Assembly (NCBI RefSeq): GCF_034424215.1
Contig: NZ_CP139960.1
Span: 3,782,001 to 3,846,000, forward strand
Length of the DNA: 64,000 nucleotides
Direction of reading: 5' to 3'
From: Niabella yanshanensis
Lineage (GTDB): Bacteria > Bacteroidota > Bacteroidia > Chitinophagales > Chitinophagaceae
Below, piece by piece: positions 35,447 through 44,693 of this stretch; position 1 is the first letter of the stretch, and the number at the start of each line of letters is the position of its first letter. The position numbers and the translations under genes were made by a program. The notes below the pieces were generated by a model. The model had not been told where the DNA came from. It was given only the letters and a program-made list of their open reading frames with translations, and searched no databases.

Positions 35447-35553
35447 ACATTAAATAGTAGGCTGCAATTCCCTGACTACGGTGCAGTTGAAATTTTTAAC
35501 AATGATAGCATTAGCAAATTAGCTAATTAGCTCATCAGCAAATTAACAAAGTC

Positions 35554-36147
35554 ATGCGTCACGGAGACAAAATCAAAAATTTAAGCCGCACTAAAGCGCA
35601 CAGAGAAGCATTATTAGCTAATCTTTCTAATCAGTTAATCGAGCACAAACGTATCGTAACTACTTTGGCTAAAGCTAAAGCACTACGCGTGTTTGTTGAG
35701 CCTTTGATCACTAAAAGTAAAGAGAACACTACACACCAACGTCGTATTGTTTTTAGTCACTTGCAGGATAAAGAGGCGGTGAAAGAATTGTTTGACAATG
35801 TTGCTGCTAAAGTAGGTGGTCGTCCTGGTGGTTATACCCGTATCATTAAATTAGGCATTCGTCCTGGTGATGCTGCTGAAAAAGCAATGATCGAGTTAGT
35901 AGATTTCAACGAAATTTACGGAAACAACGTAGGCGAAGAAAAAGCTGCTGCTAAGAAAACACGTCGTCGTGGTGGTAGCGCTAAAAAAGCTACAGCTGCT
36001 CCTGCTGAAAATGCAGAAGTGGTTGCAGAAGCTCCGGTAACTGCTGAAGAAGCAAAAGCTGAAGAAGTAGTAGCTGCTGCACCTGCAGTAGAAGAAGCTC
36101 CAGCTCAGGAAACAAAAGAAGAAGGTAACGAAGAAGCGAAAGCTTAA
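35554..36147 (+). CDS. rplQ: 50S ribosomal protein L17 with long C-terminal extension
   Basis: 197 residues; the L17 core is about 116. The core begins [20 protein letters not shown] and includes [20 protein letters not shown] and [20 protein letters not shown]. After residue ~125 comes a basic patch [13 protein letters not shown] and then about 60 residues of Ala/Glu/Val repeats. Such tails are known in Bacteroidota L17. It is the last gene of the operon, followed at once by a terminator. Confidence 0.95.
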   Translation: MRHGDKIKNLSRTKAHREALLANLSNQLIEHKRIVTTLAKAKALRVFVEPLITKSKENTTHQRRIVFSHLQDKEAVKELFDNVAAKVGGRPGGYTRIIKLGIRPGDAAEKAMIELVDFNEIYGNNVGEEKAAAKKTRRRGGSAKKATAAPAENAEVVAEAPVTAEEAKAEEVVAAAPAVEEAPAQETKEEGNEEAKA

Positions 36148-36172
36148 TTGTAACCTGACTGATAAAGTTTAG

Positions 36173-36198
36173 CGCCCCACAAAAGTGGGGCGTTTTTT
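36173..36198 (+). terminator. Intrinsic terminator of the alpha operon
   Basis: CGCCCCAC-aaaa-GTGGGGCG followed by six T. Confidence 0.92.
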
Positions 36199-36617
36199 AT
36201 TGCCATTTTATTGAATGAGATGTATCCAACTGGTTTGTGGAGACACAAACCTCAGCATAGCCCTCGTTAATGTCTCCACGGGCAGGGACGGAGGAGATAA
36301 ACCATAGGCAATATTGATATGCTTGTTATTAGCAGTACTATGATAGGATGCTGGTTTGATTTCGACGTTATTAAGAGGTAGTTCCATTGAACTATATTGG
36401 AGGTGTGGTATAACGCTACATAATGGTGTGTATACCTTGATGTTTTGAAAAGCAAAGTGTTTGAGAATGATATATTGGCGGAAACTTTAAATGTACAAAA
36501 AATGTAAACATTAATACCCTGGATGAGGGACATGTTTGCTCCTAATTTGAAGCCTCCGGTTTACTTAAGCATTTGGTTCCTATCGAATATGATTAAACCT
36601 GGAGCTGGGATTAACTA
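36199..36617. other. Non-coding stretch after the alpha operon
   Basis: About 420 bases without a convincing gene. A minus-strand frame at 36533-36267 (88 codons) has no recognisable pattern and no promoter and is not called. With the adjacent dead gene it may be decayed accessory DNA. Confidence 0.5.
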
Positions 36618-36878
36618 TTCAAGAAAAGGCTATATGATGATGTAGGGGAATTAAAGAAGATATTACAAAGCTTGAATGTACAAGACCAATGGTACGCTAT
36701 AAATGATGGGGTTAAAAGCAGATGCATTAGTGCACTATGAGAATTACCGATACTGGGAATTTTTTTATTATAGTGAAGAGGAGAGCGGTTAGATCATAAG
36801 ATGTTTGAAGCAGAAGAAGAAGCCTGTTTTTATTTATTGGGAAAAATTAAAATGCAGGTAAGTTCTTTTAGAAAATAA
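36618..36878 (+). pseudogene. Remnant of a small immunity-like protein gene
   Basis: Joined pieces read KKRLYDDVGELKKILQSLNV-QDQWYAIND, then after a frame change ADALVHYENYRYWEFFYYSE, then after a TAG stop DHKMFEAEEEACFYLLGKIK to a stop at 36876-36878. The pattern 'Y-x-I...W-x-x-Y-Y-S-E-R-G...F-x-x-E-x-E-A-C' is seen in small immunity-type proteins of Bacteroidota polymorphic toxin loci. No start codon survives in the right frame. The family guess is from memory and uncertain; the broken state is clear if the reading is right. Confidence 0.45.
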
Positions 36879-36902
36879 GCGTAGTGTCAATTAAACAAAA
36901 AC

Positions 36903-36932
36903 AAAAGAGGAGTTCGAAAACTCCTCTTTTTT
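36903..36932. terminator. Bidirectional terminator of the RND operon
   Basis: A perfect 12-bp stem AAAAGAGGAGTT / AACTCCTCTTTT with a TTCG tetraloop when read on the minus strand. It lies 27 bases past the RND gene stop. Confidence 0.9.
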
Positions 36933-36958
36933 ATATGATGTTAATGGTTAAAGCTAAT

Positions 36959-39900
36959 CTATAACCAGCTTCCGATAAATGGCTCGCCAGCCGCCTTATC
37001 ATTTGAAAGTTTTCTTCTTCTGGCATTTACTTTACGTTTCTGCCTGAACATCGTTATAAACATCAACGGAATAAACAGGAAGATTGCGGGTGGTATACCC
37101 AGGAAGGATATCCATTTACCGCCATACTGCTTTTGCATAGGACGCTTTAATCTTTCTGCAATCAGGTACATACTTGGTACCATAAATAATGTCATAAAGA
37201 ATGCGAAGATCAAACCAAATATGATGGTCCATGATAAGGGTTTCCAGAAAGTTACGTTGTCACCTCCAAAGAAAATTCGTGGATTCAGCTCTGCAAAAAG
37301 TGTAACGAAGTTGATATTGAAACCAACAGCCAACGGGATCAATGCCAAAATAGCTGCCAGCGCTGTAAGTAATACCGGGATAATACGGGTCTTGCCTGCT
37401 TCTATCACAGCTTCACGGGTTTTCATACCACGCGATCTTAGCTCATCCGCAAACTCAATCACCAGGATACCGTTCTTGATAACGATACCCGCCAGACCCA
37501 ATATACCCACCCCTGTCATTACCACAGAAACAGTCATCCCTGTTAGTGTAAAGCCAAGCAGCACACCAATAATACTAAACACAATTTCAGTTAAGATGAT
37601 AACAGATTTACTCATCGAATTAAACTGCATAACCAATATCAACAGAATAAGTCCCAGGGCTATTACCAGGGCTTTACCTAAGAAAGCACCTGTTTCAGCC
37701 TGCTGCTCACCTTCACCGGTTTGTTTAATAGTAACATCATCTCCTGTTTTCCGGAAACCTTCAATTGCATTGGCAATGTCGGCATTTACAGCTGTTGGTG
37801 TATAACCGGAAAGCACGTTGCTCCTTAAAGTGATCACACGTTTTTGGTTTTTACGTTGTACACTTCCCAAAGTATTTGAATAATCCACTGTTACTAATGA
37901 ACTGATCGGAACGCTTTTTACCAGGCCGGTTGCCATATCCCTGAAGCGGACGGTCATGTTTAAGAGATCTGTAAGACTTTTACGCTGTACTTCATTGCTG
38001 CGTATATAGATCTTGTACTCATCTTCACCATCTTTTATTTTACTGGCTTCGTTACCGAATAAAGCAGTACGTAGTTGCATGCCTATTTGTGCAGAAGATA
38101 CGCCTTCGCTTAGTGCGCGTTCACGATTCACCGTTAACGCAATTTCAGGGCTAGCCAGATCCACGTTCATTTTCAATTCTTCCACACCGGGAACCTGTAT
38201 ACTATCCAGGAAGTTTTTCAAATCAACAGCTGTTTTGATCATATCGTCAAATTGCTCGCTGGCTACTTCAATATTAACAGGTGGATCGGTTGGCGGGCCA
38301 TTTTGCTCCTGCTCTACAGAGACTTCAGCTCCGGGGATATTCTTAATAGCGGCGCGTATCTTATCCAGGTAAGGACCTGTTTTTACTCCATGCCTTTTTT
38401 CATATTCCACAAATGATACCTGTACACGTCCCAACTCGCTCCTTGTGCTTCTGTCGCCACTGTTTGGATCTGCGGCACCAACGGCTACGTTGGCAATCAC
38501 ACTCTCTACAACAGGGTTCTTTTTATTTTTCGCCGGATCAATTTCCAATGCCTGGTTTACTCTTTTTTCCAGGTATTGGGTAACCGAGTCAGTGTACTCC
38601 ACATCCGTTCCGGTGGGGAGTTTCAGGTAAACATAAATGAAGTTGGGATCAGAACTCGGGAAGAAAACTACCTGCGTTCTGCCGCTACCACTTGACATGC
38701 CGAACAAAATAACTGAAACTACCAATAATCCAAATGCGCCTACCAGCAGCCAAACAGGTCTCCAGCCGTTTACTGCCCATTTTAATAAGGATTCATAGTG
38801 ATCCATGATCCAGGGCAGTACCCTGTTTTGGAAACCATGTATCCATCCGGTAAAGAAGTACGCATTCAATACGGTGAGTATAGCTAACGCCAGTGACAGG
38901 TTACCAACAAAGAAGAACATGCCTCCTTCTGGTCTTGATGCAAATCCTAATAAATCGAAGAGTATACCTATTGCAACCATTACGATAAACGCTCTTGATT
39001 TAAAGACATCAGACTTTTTCTTTGTATGATGTTCTTCATGGTTCATAAAGTCTACGGCAAATACCGGGTTCATGATAAAGGCCACTAAAAGTGATGCTGC
39101 CAAAGTAAATATGAGCATCAGTGGCAGGTACACCATGAACTTACCGATGATACCAGGCCAGAACAGTAGCGGGAAGAATGGCGCCAATGTGGTTAATGTA
39201 CCAGCCAGTACCGGTACGAATACTTCGCCTGCCGCCATCATGGCTGATTTCTGCGAATCCAGTTTGCCCTTTGCCTCCACAAATATCCGGTGTGTATTTT
39301 CAATTACCACAATCGCATCATCCACAATAATACCCAAGCCAAAAAGGAGGGCGAAGAGTACCATGAAGTTGAGCGTAATGCTACCGCCGATAATGATCTC
39401 TCCCAGCGGGATAAACATAAAGGCCACGAACATACTCAGCGGTACACTCAATGCCACGAAGAAGGCATTCGTTAATCCCATGAAGAACATCAGGATCACC
39501 AATACCAATATAAACCCGATTACAATAGAGTTTACCAAATCGTTAAATGAGGTACGGGTAGAGATACTCTGGTCACCGGTGATCACTACATTCAGATCTT
39601 TGGGAAACAGATCAGCTTTCATTTCTTCGGTGATCTGCTTTACCGCATCACTGGTTTCAATGAGATTTTCACCCGAACGTTTTACGATATTTAAGGTAAC
39701 CACGTTTTTACCATCCAGGCGTGCATAGCTTTCTGTTTCCTTGATGGTGTCTTTTATTGATGCAATATCTTTTAAATAAACCGGGTTGCCACTGGTGTTG
39801 CGTAGTATCACTTTCTCAATATCAAACGCTGTTTTAAACTGGCCTTTCAATTGCAGGTTACGCTTCATGTTGCCCACCTCGAGTAAGCCCCCGCTGATGT

Positions 39901-40579
39901 CCATGTTCTCATACTTAATGGCATTGGCTATGTCATCAAAGGTGATACCTGCAGCCTGCATACGGGCATTATCCACGTTTACCTGGAACTCTCTTTCCGG
40001 AGCGCCTACCATATCAACCCTGGTGATCTGCGGAAGCTCTTCTAAGCGATCCTGCATTTTATCAGCATATTCTTTCAATCGTACGCCATCATAATCACCG
40101 CTCAGGTTTACATACATGATCGGCATTTCAGAAAGACTTACTTCGAGGGCTGTAGGTTCCTGGGTCAAATCCGTGGGCAGATCCTGTTTGGCTTTATCAA
40201 TCGCATCTTTTACCTTTTGAACCGCCACGTCTACTTTAACATTTGTACCGAATTCAACCTGTATGGCTGAGTAATCCTGAACAGAAGTACTGGTTACTTT
40301 AGCTACCTTAACACCTGTAATACCCTTGATCTGCTTTTCTATGGGTTGTGTAACCAGGTTTTCCATATCCTTGGGGGAGTTACCCACGTAAATAGTGGAA
40401 ACGTACACTGTTGGAATCACTACGTCAGGGAAGCTTTCTTTCGGGAGCGTAACAAAGGTTGTTACCCCGAATATCGATACAAAGAGGATAAGCAGGTACA
40501 CCGTGGTACGGTTTTTAACCGACCAGGATGTGGGCTTAAATTCTTTGAATTTTTCGGTGAAATTTTCTAAAACACTCAT
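36959..40579 (-). CDS. RND-family efflux pump inner-membrane transporter
   Basis: 1206 residues, about 150 longer than typical AcrB/CzcA proteins. It is a proton-driven exporter that forms a trimer with the adaptor and TolC genes next to it. FSVIGVLLGFTLTGM-like helices, the proton-relay pair in LFGLGIIVDDAIVVIENTHR (TM4) and periplasmic porter domains are visible. Extra length comes partly from an insertion after TM6 (about residues 515-600) with NHEEHHTKKKSD and two or three additional hydrophobic segments. It belongs to the hydrophobe/amphiphile branch. Last gene of a four-gene minus-strand operon with a terminator at 36903-36932. Confidence 0.95.
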   Translation of the reverse strand: MSVLENFTEKFKEFKPTSWSVKNRTTVYLLILFVSIFGVTTFVTLPKESFPDVVIPTVYVSTIYVGNSPKDMENLVTQPIEKQIKGITGVKVAKVTSTSVQDYSAIQVEFGTNVKVDVAVQKVKDAIDKAKQDLPTDLTQEPTALEVSLSEMPIMYVNLSGDYDGVRLKEYADKMQDRLEELPQITRVDMVGAPEREFQVNVDNARMQAAGITFDDIANAIKYENMDISGGLLEVGNMKRNLQLKGQFKTAFDIEKVILRNTSGNPVYLKDIASIKDTIKETESYARLDGKNVVTLNIVKRSGENLIETSDAVKQITEEMKADLFPKDLNVVITGDQSISTRTSFNDLVNSIVIGFILVLVILMFFMGLTNAFFVALSVPLSMFVAFMFIPLGEIIIGGSITLNFMVLFALLFGLGIIVDDAIVVIENTHRIFVEAKGKLDSQKSAMMAAGEVFVPVLAGTLTTLAPFFPLLFWPGIIGKFMVYLPLMLIFTLAASLLVAFIMNPVFAVDFMNHEEHHTKKKSDVFKSRAFIVMVAIGILFDLLGFASRPEGGMFFFVGNLSLALAILTVLNAYFFTGWIHGFQNRVLPWIMDHYESLLKWAVNGWRPVWLLVGAFGLLVVSVILFGMSSGSGRTQVVFFPSSDPNFIYVYLKLPTGTDVEYTDSVTQYLEKRVNQALEIDPAKNKKNPVVESVIANVAVGAADPNSGDRSTRSELGRVQVSFVEYEKRHGVKTGPYLDKIRAAIKNIPGAEVSVEQEQNGPPTDPPVNIEVASEQFDDMIKTAVDLKNFLDSIQVPGVEELKMNVDLASPEIALTVNRERALSEGVSSAQIGMQLRTALFGNEASKIKDGEDEYKIYIRSNEVQRKSLTDLLNMTVRFRDMATGLVKSVPISSLVTVDYSNTLGSVQRKNQKRVITLRSNVLSGYTPTAVNADIANAIEGFRKTGDDVTIKQTGEGEQQAETGAFLGKALVIALGLILLILVMQFNSMSKSVIILTEIVFSIIGVLLGFTLTGMTVSVVMTGVGILGLAGIVIKNGILVIEFADELRSRGMKTREAVIEAGKTRIIPVLLTALAAILALIPLAVGFNINFVTLFAELNPRIFFGGDNVTFWKPLSWTIIFGLIFAFFMTLFMVPSMYLIAERLKRPMQKQYGGKWISFLGIPPAIFLFIPLMFITMFRQKRKVNARRRKLSNDKAAGEPFIGSWL

Positions 40580-40657
40580 ATCCGAGTTTGTTTGAAGTTT
40601 GAAGTTATATTACAAGACAGGTTTCATCTGCCATCAACTGTCATCATAGATTATCTA

Positions 40658-41869
40658 CTATTGAACTGGCGTAGTGCTGATCACCTGGCCATCGTAAACG
40701 CTTTGGAAACCTTCCGTGATCAACTGATCCCCGTTCGATAAGCCAGACTTGATTTCTAATCGGTCTTTGTACAGCTCACCGGGTATTACCCTTTTCTTAC
40801 GGGCCACCAGTTTTTTATTTTCTGTAACGGCCACTAAAACAAACTTGCCTTGCTGGTCCGTTTGTAAAGTATTCACAGGAATGGTGATAGCGTCAGGCCG
40901 CGAATAATCTTCAATCTGAACTCTTGCAATCTGGTTGGCTCGTATGTCAGGATCAGAAGGTACATTGGCTTCAACATAAAAGCTACGTGTAGAAGGGTCA
41001 ATCAGCTTACTTACCACTGAAGCTTTCGTTTGAATTTTCTTATCATTGGCTTCAGGTAATGTAACCGTAATCGATGAACCCACATTTACACGATCCAGGT
41101 AATTCTCAGGTACATTTACCAGCAACTTCAACTGCGATGTATTTACAATCGAGATCTGCGGGCCTGCGGTGCTCATACCGGTAAACATTTCGCCCACCCG
41201 TATATTCAACTGATCTATAGTTCCGTCAATATCTGCTGTAACATTAGAGAAGCTTAGCTGCTCGCGGGCAGCGCCGGCCTGAGCTTCTGCTGCCTGTACC
41301 TGTGCCGTTAGCTGATCAACATTGGCTTTAGCCTGTATTACTTGCATTTCAGCGCCTATATTATTATCCCATAAATTCTTTTGCCGCTGATAAGTAGTTT
41401 TAGCCAACTCCAGTTGGGCTTTAACCGTAGCAACCTGTTGCTGAGCCCCTGTTAATTGCTGACGAAGTAAAGCATCGTCTAGCTTTAAAAGGGTTTGACC
41501 GCGGCGAACGCGATCACCTTGTTTTACATATAGGGCGCGAACAATACCGCCCTGTCCGTTACGTGGAGCAACATAGGCATTTTTACGTGCATCAATTTTG
41601 CCTTGCAGGTCAATAAAGTGATCGAAATTGTCGCTACCGATTTTTTCAACCGATACCAGTTTAGCTTTTACAAAGCTGGGATCTAAAGCGGCAATCTCAT
41701 CGTTCAATTTATTGATCTGATCCGATATTTTCTTTTGTTCGCCTTTCAGTTTTTCGAGCTCTACTTTTTTATCGTTCAGCGCGCTGTTTTGTTCTTTTTT
41801 ACCACCACCGCAGGCTGCTAAGATGGCCGTAAAGGCAACTATTGATGTTAGTTTTAATATATACTGCAT
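40658..41869 (-). CDS. RND efflux periplasmic adaptor (membrane fusion) lipoprotein
   Basis: 403 residues. The signal sequence ends in a lipobox ILAACGGG, so it is lipid-anchored. A coiled coil follows directly (ALNDKKVELEKLKGEQKKIS), then the lipoyl half-motif (NGQGGIVRALYVKQGDRVRR), a long hairpin (LTGAQQQVATVKAQLELAKT), the second lipoyl half and beta-barrel domains (TVTLPEANDKKIQ, DAITIPVNTLQ). It links the RND pump to the TolC channel. 78 bases upstream of the RND gene. Confidence 0.93.
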   Translation of the reverse strand: MQYILKLTSIVAFTAILAACGGGKKEQNSALNDKKVELEKLKGEQKKISDQINKLNDEIAALDPSFVKAKLVSVEKIGSDNFDHFIDLQGKIDARKNAYVAPRNGQGGIVRALYVKQGDRVRRGQTLLKLDDALLRQQLTGAQQQVATVKAQLELAKTTYQRQKNLWDNNIGAEMQVIQAKANVDQLTAQVQAAEAQAGAAREQLSFSNVTADIDGTIDQLNIRVGEMFTGMSTAGPQISIVNTSQLKLLVNVPENYLDRVNVGSSITVTLPEANDKKIQTKASVVSKLIDPSTRSFYVEANVPSDPDIRANQIARVQIEDYSRPDAITIPVNTLQTDQQGKFVLVAVTENKKLVARKKRVIPGELYKDRLEIKSGLSNGDQLITEGFQSVYDGQVISTTPVQ

Positions 41870-41901
41870 ATGAATTGATTTATAGTTTGGGGGTTTATGG
41901 T

Positions 41902-43257
41902 TTATAGTTTGCCGGATGCTTTCAGGAAATCGATTTTAGCACTAACTGCATTGTATAATGAATTGAAGTAGTTGGTCTGAGCACTTTGTAATTGCACCCG
42001 GGCATTCTCAATTTCAAGCTGACTGCCTGTACCTACTTCAAATTTTTTCTTGGTTTGCTGATAAACGCGCTCTGCCAAAGCCATGTTTTGTTTCTGGTAA
42101 TCCATGTCAGTAATAGCAGTCCTGAATGTATTAATTGACGAATCTCTCTGTTGGTCAATTTGCAACTTCAGTGCTTCAACCTGGTTTTCGGTTTGGCGTA
42201 ATTTTATTCTTGCTTGCTGTATGCGTGAATTAGTTGCAAAACCGTTGAAGATCGGAATGTTTAGCTTAAGGGTTAATGCACTTACCGGAAACCAATAAGA
42301 GCCCGAGCCAAACAGATTTCCAAACTGGTTGGCCTGCGTCATCTGGTTCCAATAACCGTTTAACGAAAGTGTGGGGATTTTACTTCTTTTGTAACGCTGT
42401 ATGTCATATTCGTTAAGCTTTAACCCCAGTGAAGCGGCCTGGAAGTCCCTTCTCTGGCTATAATCGAAATTGGCTGATTCTTCCAGGATGCCTTCTCTTA
42501 TATCCTGGTCGGTAAGGTCATCGGTAAGAACCAGTTGATCTTTCAGCGGCATTCCCATCAAAACTTTTAAACCCAGGTAGCCATTGTTTACGGCATTCAG
42601 GGCTTGGATCTTTTGTGATTTAACATTGGCAATCTGAACTTCCAGTTTATCGATTTCCAGTTTTTCTACAAAACCATTGTCATACATGATCCTGGTGTCG
42701 TGTTGGTTTTTTTGCAGCAAAGCAATGTTGGAGTCTAACAAAGCCAACTGTACTTTACTTAGGACGAGCTGGTAGTATATTTTCGCAACAACGGATCGTA
42801 TCTGTTCTGCTGTTACCTCTGCAGCCTTCTCTTTATAATCGATAAGGGTGCGTCTTGCCTGTAAACCGGTAAATACCTGTCCGTCGAACAGTATCTGGCT
42901 CAGAGAAACGCCGCCCATACTACTCCACTTAACCCCAAATGCGAGTCGGGTGTCTTCGGTGGTGGGAGGGGTGCCAGGCATAAATACGGTTCCCGCCGGG
43001 ATTATGGAAATGGGAAGCTTTAAATTATCGGTGATGTCGCCGCTCGCGTTTATTTGCGGGAAAGCACTTCCCGTTACTTCCCTGTTTACCTGTTGCTGCA
43101 GCTCGATATCCAGCAACGCATTTTTAACCTGCACGTTATTTTTTTGCGCATAGTCCAAAGCCTGTTGCAGGGAGAATTCATGGGTTTGCTGGGATAAGGT
43201 GGTTTGTGTAAAAGCGAAAAGGAGCAAGGCTACTGTCGCTATCTTAATTCGTATCAT
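41902..43257 (-). CDS. TolC-family outer membrane efflux channel
   Basis: 451 residues with a signal peptide (about 1-22). It has two TolC-type helical repeats: SLQQALDYAQKNNVQVKNAL starts the first and RRDFQAASLGLKLNEYDIQR the second, with LSLNGYWNQ as a barrel strand. NARVQLQSAQTNYFNSLYNA near the end is typical. Its start overlaps the end of the TetR gene by 14 bases, so regulator and pump are co-transcribed. Confidence 0.93.
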   Translation of the reverse strand: MIRIKIATVALLLFAFTQTTLSQQTHEFSLQQALDYAQKNNVQVKNALLDIELQQQVNREVTGSAFPQINASGDITDNLKLPISIIPAGTVFMPGTPPTTEDTRLAFGVKWSSMGGVSLSQILFDGQVFTGLQARRTLIDYKEKAAEVTAEQIRSVVAKIYYQLVLSKVQLALLDSNIALLQKNQHDTRIMYDNGFVEKLEIDKLEVQIANVKSQKIQALNAVNNGYLGLKVLMGMPLKDQLVLTDDLTDQDIREGILEESANFDYSQRRDFQAASLGLKLNEYDIQRYKRSKIPTLSLNGYWNQMTQANQFGNLFGSGSYWFPVSALTLKLNIPIFNGFATNSRIQQARIKLRQTENQVEALKLQIDQQRDSSINTFRTAITDMDYQKQNMALAERVYQQTKKKFEVGTGSQLEIENARVQLQSAQTNYFNSLYNAVSAKIDFLKASGKL

Positions 43258-43888
43258 CAGTAAGTGGTTTTATTGGTTCGGTTCTGTATTTATTGATCAT
43301 CCGGGTTCCTTTAGGAGTAGCTATTCCATAAAGGAAAAGGATGAATATCTCTTTTTGTAAAGTGCCGAGGTCTGTTTTCATTGCATCGTAAAAACTGCGT
43401 TGAAAAGGAAGGTTGATGCTCTCGATTCGTAAGCGGCTCACCAACGCCACATCAACATCCTCCCTGAATAATCCATCTTTAATACCCCATTCAATACTTT
43501 GGTAGATGAATTTGTACAAAAAATCCTCTTTAAATTTTAAGAACTTCCGGTATGCCGCCGGGTAATACTTCTGCATGTCAAATAACAGCACAGGGTTCAA
43601 TCGCCGCATCATTTCTGATACCGAAGCTGTAGCTAAAAAACCTTCATGAATTGCATTTTTGGCTTTCTCCCTACAACTTTCGCAGTTGGCGTGATTCGTT
43701 TCCAGTATCACCCCAATGGTATCTGCAACCAGGGTTTCCTTGTCGGTATAATACTGGTAGAGCGTTTTTTTGCTCATCCCGGTTTCTGCCGCAATATCAT
43801 CCATGCTCACCCGCCGCATGCCCAATTGCATAAACAGTTCTTTCGCTTTTTCTCTTATCCGTGTTTTATTATCTACAACCATTGCCAT
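43244..43888 (-). CDS. TetR/AcrR-family repressor of the efflux operon
   Basis: 214 residues. The N-terminal helix-turn-helix (about 10-55) reads KTRIREKAKELFMQLGMRRV, then MDDIAAETGMSKKTLYQYYT, a canonical TetR domain. The C-terminal ligand domain contains a Cys pair (ESCRE). First gene of the operon. A palindrome at 43905-43932 upstream of its start is the likely operator, implying autoregulation and derepression by a pump substrate. Confidence 0.93.
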   Translation of the reverse strand: MAMVVDNKTRIREKAKELFMQLGMRRVSMDDIAAETGMSKKTLYQYYTDKETLVADTIGVILETNHANCESCREKAKNAIHEGFLATASVSEMMRRLNPVLLFDMQKYYPAAYRKFLKFKEDFLYKFIYQSIEWGIKDGLFREDVDVALVSRLRIESINLPFQRSFYDAMKTDLGTLQKEIFILFLYGIATPKGTRMINKYRTEPIKPLTDDTN

Positions 43889-43895
43889 TGCGTCG

Positions 43896-43932
43896 CGAAA
43901 CTAAGGAAACTTTTTCGGGGTCTAAAGTTTCC
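43896..43932 (-). promoter_or_regulatory. Efflux operon promoter with TetR operator candidate
   Basis: GGAAACTTT (43905-43913) and AAAGTTTCC (43924-43932) form a perfect 9-bp inverted repeat with a 10-base spacer. On the minus strand it lies immediately upstream of a -7-like box TAGTTTCG (43903-43896), i.e. inside the promoter. Confidence 0.65.
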
Positions 43933-44093
43933 AGACAAAATTATTTTTAAAGGCACTGGTTTTGAAAACGAGCCCAAAAGTAAAATACCTTAAAAGATGC
44001 AAAATATTTTTTAGGTGAATGGTTGCTAAAAAGGGGTGAACAGGATCCGAAGCGAAAACCGCATCAATAAAAGATATAGTATCTTGCGTTCAA

Positions 44094-44684
44094 ATGCCTA
44101 AATATCTTCCCCATACTCCTAAGGATACCATCCTGAAGACGCTGTTCCGGTACTTTGTGCAGGGCGTTATTATACTAGCGCCGGTTACTATTACCGCGTA
44201 TATATTATATGTAGTCTTTGACTGGATTGATAGCCTGCTAAGGCCGATATTTACTACACCAGGGGTAGGGTTTGTGCTTATTATCGCATTTATCATTTTC
44301 ATAGGGTGGCTGAGTAGCTATTTTATTATGGAAAGTATGATCAATTTTTTTGATCATTGGCTGGAAAGAACACCCGGTATTAAATTAATTTATAAATCGA
44401 TTAAAGATTTTTTCCAGGCTTTTGCCGGTGATAAGAAGAAATTCACAAAGGCCGTGTTAGCGAATGTGTTTAATAACGACGTTTGGATCGTGGGTTTTTT
44501 GACCGATGATGAAATGGAAAAATTTAATATGGGGCATGAAATGGTGGGAGTTTATGTGCCGCAGGCCTACAATTTTGCCGGCCAATTATATATTTTGCCA
44601 AAAGAGCGGGTGAAGCCAATTGAAAATCTTACCGCTGGTGACGCCATGAAGTATACGGTAACGGGCGGCGTGGTAGAAAGTTAA
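44094..44684 (+). CDS. DUF502 inner-membrane protein
   Basis: 196 residues. Two N-terminal helices (about 15-45 and 55-80) enclose VVFDWIDSLLRPIF; LERTPGIKLIYKSIKDFFQA and VLANVFNNDVWIVGFLTDD follow, all DUF502 signatures. The soluble C-terminal part reads VYVPQAYNFAGQLYILPKER. The family is widespread in bacteria and plants and its function is not known. It is nine bases upstream of ubiX. Confidence 0.88.
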   Translation: MPKYLPHTPKDTILKTLFRYFVQGVIILAPVTITAYILYVVFDWIDSLLRPIFTTPGVGFVLIIAFIIFIGWLSSYFIMESMINFFDHWLERTPGIKLIYKSIKDFFQAFAGDKKKFTKAVLANVFNNDVWIVGFLTDDEMEKFNMGHEMVGVYVPQAYNFAGQLYILPKERVKPIENLTAGDAMKYTVTGGVVES

Positions 44685-44693
44685 AGGATTTGT

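Noticed and set aside
36267-36533. 88-residue minus-strand frame
   Set aside because: No recognisable sequence pattern, no promoter, in decayed DNA.
39072-39728. 218-residue frame on the plus strand inside the RND gene
   Set aside because: Antisense to a clearly coding transporter; Ser/Thr/Ile-rich composition is that of a reversed membrane protein, with no motif.
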